Below are positions 6,196 through 13,783 of a DNA stretch of 42,792 nt, one piece after another (within the stretch, counting starts at the first letter, position 1; every line of letters starts with the position of its first letter). The notes below the pieces were generated by a model. It did not search any database, was not told where the DNA came from, and worked only from the letters and a program-made list of their open reading frames with translations. The DNA lies in the IMG/VR virus record IMGVR_UViG_3300044675_004455, positions 1 through 42,792 of that record. One strand, given 5' to 3'. Origin of the DNA: a virus. The translations under genes and the position numbers were made by a program.

Positions 6196-7782
6196 TTATC
6201 CTATATAGCAGTTTAATTCGTATTTGGTTTTCATACCATATACTTGGATATGTAATTGTTTTCTTTGTACTTTACCATCTTTTGATAATTCAATACTGAA
6301 TTTATTAGTCTTTCCTTCAGATGGTTTTTTCGGACCCATTCCTATTTTTGTAAAAGAATCATCATCGTTAATAGTGTATCCTTTTTTTTCCGCATATGCT
6401 TTAGCAGTATTAATTGCTGATGTATATGAATCATGATATACTTCGTAATCAGATTTTGCTTCTTTAATTACTACAATTCCATTTTCATCACCTCTTTTAG
6501 CAGTTTTGATACCACCTTCGATTGAATCTAATTTATGTCTAACTTTGGTTGAACCTTTTGTATTACCAATTTTATCGGATGGAATTAATGTTGCAGAATA
6601 ATCATCCATTGCCACAATTTTGTAATATTTTCCATCTTCAATTCCTTTTAACATTGTAAATCCCTGTCCTAAAATTACCGAACCTACTTTTAAATCAGTT
6701 GGATATTTTGCTTCCGTTACCGATTCACTAAATGCTTTGATAATACCTTGTGCAAATTTATTATTAGCTTTACCTACAATTGCAGTTGAAATATCCATTC
6801 TATTGCTTAATGTATGTGGACCTTTCATTTTAAGAAATGCAAATAATTTTCTAGCATGAATATTATTATCATCAATAAACTTTTGAACCGCATCTCCTCT
6901 AAGACCTGTTAGTGCTGCAATTCCCATTGCTTCCACACTTGCTGCTTCGTTTACTGATTCCGTTTGAGCTTTTCTTATATTGGAAAGGGATTGTAAAGCG
7001 TTCTTTAATGTATTTTGAAATTTAGATTTTTGTTCTGAACTCTTAGTTGCAGATATTTTATCTTTTAATGCTTTAATTCTATTATTAAGATTTTGTATTT
7101 TATCACCTTGTACTGATTCAGCTATTTGTAATTCATCTTGATATTGGGTGATTTCGTTATAATCTGAATCTAACAATTGTTCTTCAATATCACGTCTTGA
7201 TGCTTTGGGATTTTTACATACAACTACTGCAACTTTCTTTTTTGTGAATGAACCACCTCTATCATACATTTTCATTATTTCTTTAAAATGTACATCGTTT
7301 TTACTCATTTCATTTACTGATTCACCAAACTCACCTCTACCATCTTTTTCTGCTGCTCTCATTGCACTACTACTATTTCTCATATCAGGAGATGCGTTTT
7401 TAAGATATTTAATAACTTGAATTTGTTTTGCTAATAAATCCTTATATATTTTAGCATATTCTTCTTTAGAAACTAAACCATTTTTTAATAAGAATAATAT
7501 AAGTGCAGGTTGTTTACCCCTAGTCTTTACATCTGATTGGGTAGTACCGGTTAATTTAGCTAAATCATTTGCTACATATATTCTATGTCCTAACGTTTTA
7601 CCTACTAATTTTGTTATGGGTTCGTTTACATATGCCATTGCTAAATCCAAAATTTCAGTTGGTGTCATATTTTTATCGGTATATTGTTTTTTACCGAAAT
7701 CATATGTTGCTTCTGATAACGATTGGTGAAAATTTTCACGAATCAATTTTGCAATTACCTTTTTTAAATCATCCATTCTCAT
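6196..7782 (-). CDS. Putative capsid-cargo polyprotein with repeated ESVNE/A junctions
   Basis: 528 residues made of dissimilar modules joined by short similar sequences: SLSE/A (21-25), ESVNE/M (154-159), ESVNE/A (275-280), ESVTE/A (353-358) and VIKE/A (438-442). All four-to-six-residue joints end in Glu followed by a small or hydrophobic residue, like T4 prohead protease sites, though the residue two before Glu is mostly V rather than L/I. The modules are a helical N-terminal unit (25-154), a basic unit, a coiled coil (220-272), a helical unit ending GIIKAF, a beta-rich unit (359-438) and a C-terminal SDYEVYH...FSIEL...HIQVYG unit. No enzyme motif is seen. ATG codons at 7782 and 7776 are both possible starts. 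Confidence 0.7.
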   Translation of the reverse strand: MRMDDLKKVIAKLIRENFHQSLSEATYDFGKKQYTDKNMTPTEILDLAMAYVNEPITKLVGKTLGHRIYVANDLAKLTGTTQSDVKTRGKQPALILFLLKNGLVSKEEYAKIYKDLLAKQIQVIKYLKNASPDMRNSSSAMRAAEKDGRGEFGESVNEMSKNDVHFKEIMKMYDRGGSFTKKKVAVVVCKNPKASRRDIEEQLLDSDYNEITQYQDELQIAESVQGDKIQNLNNRIKALKDKISATKSSEQKSKFQNTLKNALQSLSNIRKAQTESVNEAASVEAMGIAALTGLRGDAVQKFIDDNNIHARKLFAFLKMKGPHTLSNRMDISTAIVGKANNKFAQGIIKAFSESVTEAKYPTDLKVGSVILGQGFTMLKGIEDGKYYKIVAMDDYSATLIPSDKIGNTKGSTKVRHKLDSIEGGIKTAKRGDENGIVVIKEAKSDYEVYHDSYTSAINTAKAYAEKKGYTINDDDSFTKIGMGPKKPSEGKTNKFSIELSKDGKVQRKQLHIQVYGMKTKYELNCYIG

Positions 7783-7817
7783 ACTATTATTATTTTAATA
7801 TATCAATAAATATTGAA

Positions 7818-8465
7818 TTATTTTTTTAATCGGATTTTCCAATAAACTCCTGCAGCAACATATGGTTTAAATTGACCATTTACTCCATCGATTGTTGTGT
7901 TTGTAACTCCTAAATTAACTTGATATATCTTATCTTTTTTAGTTTTTAATATCACTCCAGTACTAAGACCATTAATAAAATCAGCCTTATTGAATTGACC
8001 ACCAAATCCAAAATAAACTTGATTCTTAGGTAATTCTTTTACTATTGTAGTTTCTTTTATAGTTCTTTGTTTAACATTTGCGTTAAAAGTTCTACCAAAT
8101 ATTTTGTTTTGTGAAATCGTATCGGTTACTGCAACTGTTCCTAATGAATCAGGTAACACTAATACGTCTTTATATAATACCTTTGTATAGTATTCTTTTA
8201 GGATTGCATTAGTATCTACGTTTGCAGGTACTATAACTTCTTTTTCTACGATTGTTTCATGGTAAATATCTTCACCCTTTTTAGTTACTACTTTTGTCTT
8301 AACTACTTCAATTGTATCAATTTCATGTTTAATAAGTTCATACTTTTTACCATCTACTTTTACAATTTCACCCGTTCCTTTTTTGTTTCCACCACATTGT
8401 TGGAATACAACAATTGCAATTAATAATAATAATGCAATGTTTTTGATGTTTAATAATTTTTTCAT
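7818..8465 (-). CDS. Membrane-anchored envelope protein with C-terminal beta strands
   Basis: 215 residues. The N-terminus (KNIALLLLIAIVVFQQCGG) is a hydrophobic signal-anchor; the Cys is not in a good lipobox, so lipidation is uncertain. Residues 40-90 are Val/Thr/Lys-rich strands, and the C-terminal 80 residues alternate polar and hydrophobic residues (QVYFGFGGQF, YVAAGVYWKIRLKK), resembling a small beta-barrel or barrel part. It lies in a row of three envelope-type genes (to 10855). A role in host surface change or as a spanin-like lysis protein are both possible; nothing decides between them. Confidence 0.55.
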   Translation of the reverse strand: MKKLLNIKNIALLLLIAIVVFQQCGGNKKGTGEIVKVDGKKYELIKHEIDTIEVVKTKVVTKKGEDIYHETIVEKEVIVPANVDTNAILKEYYTKVLYKDVLVLPDSLGTVAVTDTISQNKIFGRTFNANVKQRTIKETTIVKELPKNQVYFGFGGQFNKADFINGLSTGVILKTKKDKIYQVNLGVTNTTIDGVNGQFKPYVAAGVYWKIRLKK

Positions 8466-8495
8466 AAAATTTTGTTGTTTGTATTACTATAAGTA

Positions 8496-10037
8496 TTAGA
8501 ATGTCATTTTAGAACCAATTTGGAAATTATGTAACAAACTGAATTCGGGTTCAAAACCTATATTTGCTTTATATGCAAAGTTAAATCCAAATCTTTTACT
8601 AATTCTATAATCAATAGCAGTTCCTAATAATGCACCCGGTGTTCTACTTACAGCAGTTCCACCCGTTACTGTGTTATATGCAATGGGTGCTGACATTAGA
8701 AACACCTGTGGTGAAATTGTAAGTTTTTTTGAGTATTGATATGGTTTAGTCCAAAATACCACTACTGAGGTTGATAGTGATGTGTTATATTTCATTTCAG
8801 TACCTTGCATCATTAAAGTAATTACACCTAAGTTATATCCAAACGTACCTAACGTTGGGTGTGGTTTAATCCAAGTATATCCCAGTAACCCCATCAACGT
8901 ACCTTTAAGATATGCAGTGGTGAATGAGTAACTATTAAGTGCTGTTAATTTACCATCCTCAATTACCATTTTAGTAACTCCTGTTGATAATGCGAATTGG
9001 TCAAATGTAGACCATATCAACGCAGATGTGGAATACGATTTATCACCCATTAGGGATGATTTAGATACACCTACTGACATCATTACTGCATATTCACCCT
9101 CTGCGGATTCAGTTCCTGCTAAATCAGATGATAGTATCATTGGGTTTGTAATTGCAGCTTTTTTCTTTTCCTTCTTTTCCTCTTTCTTCTCTTCCTTTTT
9201 TTCCTCTTTCTTTTCCTCTTTGGACTCTTCTTTCTTTTCCTCTTTCTTTTCTTCTTTACTTTCGGATTTACTTTCCTCTTTCTTTTCCTCTGATTTAGTT
9301 TCGGTTTTCTTTTCTTCAGTTTTTGATTCCGTTTTACTTTCCGTTTTGGTTTCGGTCTTACTTTCCGTAGATGAAGACGATGAACTACTTGAAGATGAAG
9401 ATGACGAACTACTACTTGAAGATGATGATGATGAACTACTTGCAGGTGGAGGTGTTGAACTACTACTTGCAGGTGGAGGGGTTGATGCCGGTGGTGGAGT
9501 TGCTACCGATGAAGTTGCTGCTGTTGCAGATGAACTTGCGGCGGATGATGCGGATGAACTTGCTACCGAAGAAGCGGATGATGATGCTGCACTACTAGCG
9601 GATGAACTTGCTGCTTTTGCTGCTGCTTCTGCTGCTGCTTTCGCTGCGGCATCCGATGCTGCCTTTGCTGCTGCATCTGCTGCTGCTTGTGCGGCGGCAG
9701 ATGCTGCTGCGGCTGCTGCTTGTGCTGCAGCTTGACTTACTGCTTGTTGGACCGTTTGTTGAACTACTATATTAGTTGGACACGCTAATGTGGAATATGC
9801 TAAATGGGTAGTTTGTAACCATGCATTTAATATACCACTTTGTACTTCAATGGGAGTAAATGTTCGAACTTGATTATAAAATGAAACTACTGCATTACCT
9901 CTTACATAAGTTGTAGTTGCAATTTTTATTTCACCGGTACATTTATCTACAAATGATTGTGTGAATACTTGACCATTTACTTTTTGTGCAAATAGAAAAA
10001 TACAAATTATTATAAAGTTTACTATCCATTTTTTCAT
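8496..10037 (-). CDS. Secreted outer-membrane beta-barrel protein with Ala/Ser and Lys/Glu repeats
   Basis: 513 residues. A signal peptide ends near residue 22 (FLFAQKVNG/Q). Residues 93-180 are Ala/Ser-rich with Ala-Ala-x patterns, followed by Pro-rich PPPAS repeats, a serine run of roughly 25 residues and a KEEKKEES-type stretch to about 295. Residues 300-513 look like an outer-membrane beta-barrel ending in aromatic F. The barrel shares ISPQVFLMS and DYRISKRF with ISPQIFAMS and DWKITKRF in the protein at 18634-19533, indicating paralogy. The low-complexity arm may be a periplasmic spacer reaching peptidoglycan or a surface stalk. The serine run uses mixed codons. Confidence 0.75.
   Translation of the reverse strand: MKKWIVNFIIICIFLFAQKVNGQVFTQSFVDKCTGEIKIATTTYVRGNAVVSFYNQVRTFTPIEVQSGILNAWLQTTHLAYSTLACPTNIVVQQTVQQAVSQAAAQAAAAAASAAAQAAADAAAKAASDAAAKAAAEAAAKAASSSASSAASSSASSVASSSASSAASSSATAATSSVATPPPASTPPPASSSSTPPPASSSSSSSSSSSSSSSSSSSSSSSSTESKTETKTESKTESKTEEKKTETKSEEKKEESKSESKEEKKEEKKEESKEEKKEEKKEEKKEEKKEKKKAAITNPMILSSDLAGTESAEGEYAVMMSVGVSKSSLMGDKSYSTSALIWSTFDQFALSTGVTKMVIEDGKLTALNSYSFTTAYLKGTLMGLLGYTWIKPHPTLGTFGYNLGVITLMMQGTEMKYNTSLSTSVVVFWTKPYQYSKKLTISPQVFLMSAPIAYNTVTGGTAVSRTPGALLGTAIDYRISKRFGFNFAYKANIGFEPEFSLLHNFQIGSKMTF
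9160..9730. repeat. Low-complexity coding repeat (Lys/Glu, Ser and Ala tracts)
   Basis: The plus strand shows long runs of CTTTTCTTCTTT-like units, then GATGAAGATGA-like units, then GCTGCTGC units, which encode the Lys/Glu, Ser and Ala tracts of the protein at 8496-10037. Codons vary within each tract, which suggests selection on the amino acids rather than pure slippage. Confidence 0.85.
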
Positions 10038-10855
10038 TACTTATTATTCAATCCGATTGAAATTTGAGAATACCCTCTAATTGGGTCAGTATCTACTTTT
10101 AATGTAACGAATTTGAAATCTCTTATTATTCCGATTTTGTATGTGGTGAATGATGTTTTTGATTTTGGAAATGAGATACCACCTATTGCATCTTTACCTT
10201 GCCATCTGATAACTTCATTACCAAATCCTATCATACCATGTATACCTATTTTACCAATTCGTTTACCACCACCTACATATAAAGTTGATTCTTTTTTCCA
10301 ATCTTCTTTACTAAGTGGAAAGTCAACATTATTAATTTGACCATATGGATAGTATTGGTTTTGGTCTATTGCATAAGTCATTACATAATCCATAATGAAA
10401 TATGATTTTTTACCACCAACGATTCCCCAAAATGCTGCTTGTTTATTAGTAGTATGCCCAAATCCAAATGAGGTATAAACTCTTTCTTTTCTAATAGTAT
10501 CTCTTTTACCACTTTCGTATACATGAATTACACTTCTTTGTCTCCATCCGTAATCATCATACCAAATGTAAGGCATTGGTTGATACCATCCCCAATTATT
10601 CCATTGCCAACCCCAATTATTACCACCCCATCGCCAATTGTTTGGTCGTGCAATTATATTATAGTTTGGTCTAGATGTTTCTGGTGGATTGTTTCTCCAA
10701 CTACTAACATTATTTTGTTGTGGTACGGATTGTTGAACTCTTTGTGTTGATTGAGATATTTGCGATGAACTACTTCCACCAGTTTGTCTCCAAGTTGATA
10801 CTTGTGAAAATGCTAACGTTGGTAATAATACCAATAGGATTATTATACTTTTCAT
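10037..10855 (-). CDS. Secreted Trp/Asn-rich envelope protein
   Basis: 272 residues from the ATG at 10855, chosen because a clean signal peptide (MKSIIILLVLLPTLAFSQ) begins there and it lies 4 bases after the phosphoesterase stop. A longer frame to 10909 adds a non-signal stretch. Residues 20-70 are Ser/Gln-rich, and 70-105 are rich in Trp, Asn, Gly and Tyr (NNWRWGGNNWGWQW). The last 150 residues look like beta strands (YTSFGFGHTT, TLYVGGGKRIGKIGIHG), perhaps an outer-membrane barrel. The stop overlaps the next gene's start by one base (TAATG). Function unknown; glycan binding by the Trp-rich part is conceivable. Confidence 0.65.
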   Translation of the reverse strand: MKSIIILLVLLPTLAFSQVSTWRQTGGSSSSQISQSTQRVQQSVPQQNNVSSWRNNPPETSRPNYNIIARPNNWRWGGNNWGWQWNNWGWYQPMPYIWYDDYGWRQRSVIHVYESGKRDTIRKERVYTSFGFGHTTNKQAAFWGIVGGKKSYFIMDYVMTYAIDQNQYYPYGQINNVDFPLSKEDWKKESTLYVGGGKRIGKIGIHGMIGFGNEVIRWQGKDAIGGISFPKSKTSFTTYKIGIIRDFKFVTLKVDTDPIRGYSQISIGLNNK

Positions 10856-10859
10856 AGGA

Positions 10860-11576
10860 CTATCTTTTATATAAATATAACATTCCATTTGCATCAACAC
10901 AAATTGCACTCATATTCTCAATCCAATCACCACTATTTAAATATCTCTTATCGTTTATCATTCTGTCTTCTGGTTGATGGATATGTCCACATATAACTCC
11001 ATCACATCCTTTTTTAGTTGCCATTGATAATGCGGTGGTTTCAAAATCATTTACATAATTTGTTGCAACCTTAACTGAATTTTTAATCTTTTGTGAGATG
11101 GATATGTAAGGTAAGTTTCTCCACTTACGATAGGTGTTGTAAACTCTATTTAACCAAAGTGCAAAATCATATCCAACTGCCCCTATCTTTGATAGCCATT
11201 TATACTTTGTAATGAATACATCTATCACATCTCCATGAAAACAATAGTATTTTTTTTCGTTCACATTTAGGATATAGTCCTCTCTTATTTCAATTGACCC
11301 GATATGATTATTCATAAATTCTTGAATAAATTCATCGTGGTTTCCTCTAATCCAAATGATTCGGGTTTTATTAGAAATCTTTAATAACTTACTGATTACT
11401 TTGGTATGACATTTTCTCCATTTAGAACCTCTATTCAATGCCCAACCATCAATTATATCTCCATTTAGGATTAAGAGGTCAGTTGGATGTTGTTCTATAA
11501 ATTCTATGAATTCATCAGTTTTAGAATCTTTTATACCTAAGTGTAAATCCGATACTATGATTGCTTGATATTTCAT
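10860..11576 (-). CDS. LpxH-like metallophosphoesterase
   Basis: 238 residues from the ATG at 11576, which overlaps the GT2 stop as ATGA; the frame upstream opens only with TTG. Calcineurin-type motifs are complete: SDLHLG (D10, H12), LNGDIIDGW (D40), IRGNHDEF (N79-H80-D81), FHGDVID and GHIHQPE. The pattern fits UDP-2,3-diacylglucosamine diphosphatases of Bacteroidota (LpxH type), which make lipid X for lipid A. No membrane helix is obvious. With the adjacent glycosyltransferase it suggests that the phage changes host lipopolysaccharide or uses related lipid substrates. Other phosphodiester substrates remain possible. Confidence 0.8.
   Translation of the reverse strand: MKYQAIIVSDLHLGIKDSKTDEFIEFIEQHPTDLLILNGDIIDGWALNRGSKWRKCHTKVISKLLKISNKTRIIWIRGNHDEFIQEFMNNHIGSIEIREDYILNVNEKKYYCFHGDVIDVFITKYKWLSKIGAVGYDFALWLNRVYNTYRKWRNLPYISISQKIKNSVKVATNYVNDFETTALSMATKKGCDGVICGHIHQPEDRMINDKRYLNSGDWIENMSAICVDANGMLYLYKR
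10870..10877 (-). promoter_or_regulatory. TATTTATA box (inside upstream gene end)
   Basis: Coding strand TATTTATA lies 14 bases before the ATG at 10855, inside the 3' end of the phosphoesterase gene. One of six such boxes; it may be coincidental here because it is coding sequence. Confidence 0.2.
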
Positions 11577-12292
11577 GTCCAATAATTATGGTGGTGTTTA
11601 AAGAAGTTAGGATTATTTCGGTTTATATAACTTAGTATCATTATCTTAAACATCCATAATACTCCTTTATTTTTAAATCTCCTTGCAGATGTCCACACTC
11701 CCCTTGTTTTATGAATCCAAAATTTCTTTGGATTTATTTTAGATGAAAGTGAATAATCTTCTGCAAATAATTCTTCAGGATTATATCCACCAATTTCCCA
11801 ATAGGTTTTAGTACTGAATATTTGAAAACCTCCTACTGCAAATGGTGTACCTAATAGTGTACTTAATCTTTGAAATTTATCAAAGACACGGAAAACCCAA
11901 TTCCATCCCTTTTCTGTCTGAAATGGTGTGGTTACTAAATCTACTTCATAGTATGCCAGTGAAGTTTCCCATATGTTTTTTAATAGATTTTTGCTTCTTA
12001 ACATCACATCTGCATCTAAGAATAGAACGTATGGTGTTTTTACCAATTGTGAACCATTTAGACGGGCTTTAGCAGGATATCCACCATTGATGGTATGAAT
12101 TACTATGGAGAACCCAAAATCGATTCTTGCCCTGCTTAACCAATAAAGTGAATCCGCCTCATCAGAACTATCTGCAATTACTACATTAGTTCCTTCTATA
12201 TCAGATTGTTTACAAATTAAACCTAAACAATCGTAAATGTTAATACCTTCATTTTTACAAGGTATAACGATAGTAAGTATTTCTTTTAGCAT
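11573..12292 (-). CDS. Glycosyltransferase family 2
   Basis: 239 residues with a GT-A fold: ILTIVIPCKNEG start, VVIADSSDE nucleotide region, and the DxD metal site in YVLFLDADVML. A GGYNPEELFAEDYSLSSK segment holds the acidic catalytic residues (ED). It transfers a sugar from a nucleotide donor. A stretch near the C-terminus (GVLWMFKIMILSYIN) may touch the membrane. It is the first gene after the terminator at 12311-12330 and is coupled by an ATGA overlap to the LpxH-like gene, a pair that looks host-derived and aimed at a lipid-linked acceptor. Confidence 0.85.
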   Translation of the reverse strand: MLKEILTIVIPCKNEGINIYDCLGLICKQSDIEGTNVVIADSSDEADSLYWLSRARIDFGFSIVIHTINGGYPAKARLNGSQLVKTPYVLFLDADVMLRSKNLLKNIWETSLAYYEVDLVTTPFQTEKGWNWVFRVFDKFQRLSTLLGTPFAVGGFQIFSTKTYWEIGGYNPEELFAEDYSLSSKINPKKFWIHKTRGVWTSARRFKNKGVLWMFKIMILSYINRNNPNFFKHHHNYWT

Positions 12293-12297
12293 ATAGG

Positions 12298-12305
12298 TAT
12301 AAATA
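12298..12305 (-). promoter_or_regulatory. TATTTATA box before start
   Basis: Coding strand TATTTATA ends 5 bases before the ATG at 12292 and directly follows the T-tract of the terminator. One of the recurring boxes described at 4648-4655. Confidence 0.3.
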
Positions 12306-12331
12306 AAAAATCCCCATTTTTATTGGGGGAC
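12306..12331 (-). terminator. Rho-independent terminator
   Basis: Coding strand has CCCCA, a loop of ATAAAAA, TGGGG, then ATTTTTTATTT. It follows the basic cargo-like gene (stop at 12365) and precedes the GT2 start at 12292, so it ends the transcript from 16570. Confidence 0.75.
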
Positions 12332-12364
12332 TTGTATGTTATTAAATTATTATTAAGTGCAATA

Positions 12365-12967
12365 TTATTTAGCAGTTTTCCAACCACCACCTTTTGCTTT
12401 ATAGTTTTTTGCTGCCCAACCATTTGCATATGCAGATGGGTAAACATCAAATTTTCTTTTTGCTGCTGCTTTAGATGCTGCCCACTTTGCTGGGTCAGTT
12501 GGTACATTCTTTTCTAAGAAAAGTTCCAACTTTTGTTCTACTGTCAGTTTCATTGTATTTTCGTTTTTCTTTTTTCCAGCACAATGTGCTTTTTGTGAGA
12601 AACCTTTTGGGTTACTACAATCAATTGATTTTTTATATTTTTGAGACCAATCTTCTTTTACATTTTCACTTGCCCCAGTCTTTACTAATGTAGGTTTTTG
12701 GCCTTTTTTTTGTTCTCCACCTTTCTTTGAATCACCTGCTTTAGATTGTGCTGCTCTTTTTCTTTTTACAAATGATGCTCTACCATCTTTTCCTAATTTA
12801 GAAGCTTTTGCATTTGATAAACAGGCTGCGTATGCTGAACCCTTTTCACTATCACCACATTTTCCTGCTTTTTCACCTTTAGAATTATATCTATCCCATC
12901 CACCAGTTGGTCCACTTCCAAACCACTTACGAAGGTCTTCATTTAATATGTTAGATAATTTTATCAT
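12365..12967 (-). CDS. Basic capsid-cargo-like protein with N-terminal tag
   Basis: 200 residues from the ATG at 12967, one base after the upstream stop. A longer frame to 13024 would run into the upstream gene and is rejected. It begins MIKLSNILNE/D, almost the same as the tag of the next protein. Modules: a Lys/Gly-rich DUF5872-like unit (11-100; RKWFGSGPTGGWDRYNSKG, CGDSEKGSAYAACL), joint ENVKE/D (101-106), a SIDCSNPKGFSQKAHCAGKK unit (114-134) and a C-terminal FDVYPSAYANGWAAKNYK unit. It is very basic, so binding of packaged DNA is likely. No enzyme motif is visible. Confidence 0.7.
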   Translation of the reverse strand: MIKLSNILNEDLRKWFGSGPTGGWDRYNSKGEKAGKCGDSEKGSAYAACLSNAKASKLGKDGRASFVKRKRAAQSKAGDSKKGGEQKKGQKPTLVKTGASENVKEDWSQKYKKSIDCSNPKGFSQKAHCAGKKKNENTMKLTVEQKLELFLEKNVPTDPAKWAASKAAAKRKFDVYPSAYANGWAAKNYKAKGGGWKTAK

Positions 12968-12968
12968 A

Positions 12969-13763
12969 TTACCACTTTCTACAAGACCAATAGTTTGCTT
13001 TTGTTCTTGGACCAGGGTTATCACAATTCATCCTTGCTCTAAAAGATTTTCTAGCAGCAGGATTATCTTTCTTAATTACCATTCCCTTTTGTCCGAAGTT
13101 TACCTTAATAACTTTACCAGTCTTAGGATTCTTTACATATACCTTAAACTTCTTAACATCACCTTGCATTGGTTTACCCAACTTAACTTCCCTACCTTTG
13201 TATTCCGCTTCAAAAACACAATTGCAATTTGCTTCGTTTAATTCAGTTGTATATCCTTTTAAATAATTTAAAAAATCTTCTTCGTCATCATCCTCTACAT
13301 CTAATTCATCGTACTCATCTGAATTATCATATCCACATTTATGACAAGTATATGGGGCTTCTCCACCATCTTCTAAATCCCAACTCCATCCACATTCAGC
13401 ACATTCTATTTCACCAGTATTTTCTTCGTTGATAGGAACACAGTTAGGAACTTGTCTTCCACCTTTATCTTTCGTACCTACTTGTTTGTATCCTTCCCAA
13501 CAAGCTTCATTTAGTGATTCTTCTTTAATACTTCTTTTTTGTTGAATTAATTGTTGTATGTCTGAGAATATGTCTGCAATATCTTTATTTAACTTTTTTT
13601 CATCTGCACTCATTGGTGATTCTATATCAACATTAGAATACAATTTTTTCTTTTTAGCAATTAAGACATCTACTTTTTTAATTAAATCGTTTCTTACTTT
13701 ATCTAAATCTTTTATTATATCAGATGTAGTTGCCTCTTTTAATATATTTTTTAACTTTATCAT
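12969..13763 (-). CDS. Multi-module capsid-cargo-like protein with zinc ribbon
   Basis: 264 residues from the ATG at 13763; the longer frame to 13781 opens with TTG. It begins MIKLKNILKE/A. Joints resembling prohead-protease sites follow: ESLNE/A (82-87), PINE/E (110-114) and ELNE/A (174-178). Between them are a coiled coil (11-80), a CWEGYKQVGTKDKGGRQVP unit (88-106), a zinc ribbon with C121-x2-C124 and C140-x2-C143 followed by an acidic tail, and a basic C-terminal unit (GREVKLGKPMQGDVKKFKV... RARMNCDNPGPR). This layout suggests a packaged polyprotein. It starts 20 bases after the CsgG-like gene. Confidence 0.72.
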   Translation of the reverse strand: MIKLKNILKEATTSDIIKDLDKVRNDLIKKVDVLIAKKKKLYSNVDIESPMSADEKKLNKDIADIFSDIQQLIQQKRSIKEESLNEACWEGYKQVGTKDKGGRQVPNCVPINEENTGEIECAECGWSWDLEDGGEAPYTCHKCGYDNSDEYDELDVEDDDEEDFLNYLKGYTTELNEANCNCVFEAEYKGREVKLGKPMQGDVKKFKVYVKNPKTGKVIKVNFGQKGMVIKKDNPAARKSFRARMNCDNPGPRTKANYWSCRKW

Positions 13764-13783
13764 ACTATTAAATATTATCAATT

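Noticed and set aside
7818-8465. Lipoprotein call for this gene based on Cys near residue 24
   Set aside because: The residues before Cys (VVFQQC) do not fit a lipobox, so only a signal-anchor is claimed.
9028-9735. Plus-strand 235-residue frame rich in Asp, Leu and Ala
   Set aside because: It is the antisense of the Ser/Ala/Lys-Glu tracts of the barrel protein at 8496-10037; its composition comes from the repeats and no ribosome site or neighbours support it.
12286-12507. Minus-strand 73-residue frame at the end of the basic cargo gene
   Set aside because: Lies in another frame of the cargo gene and across its terminator; Gln/Lys-rich translation without any pattern.
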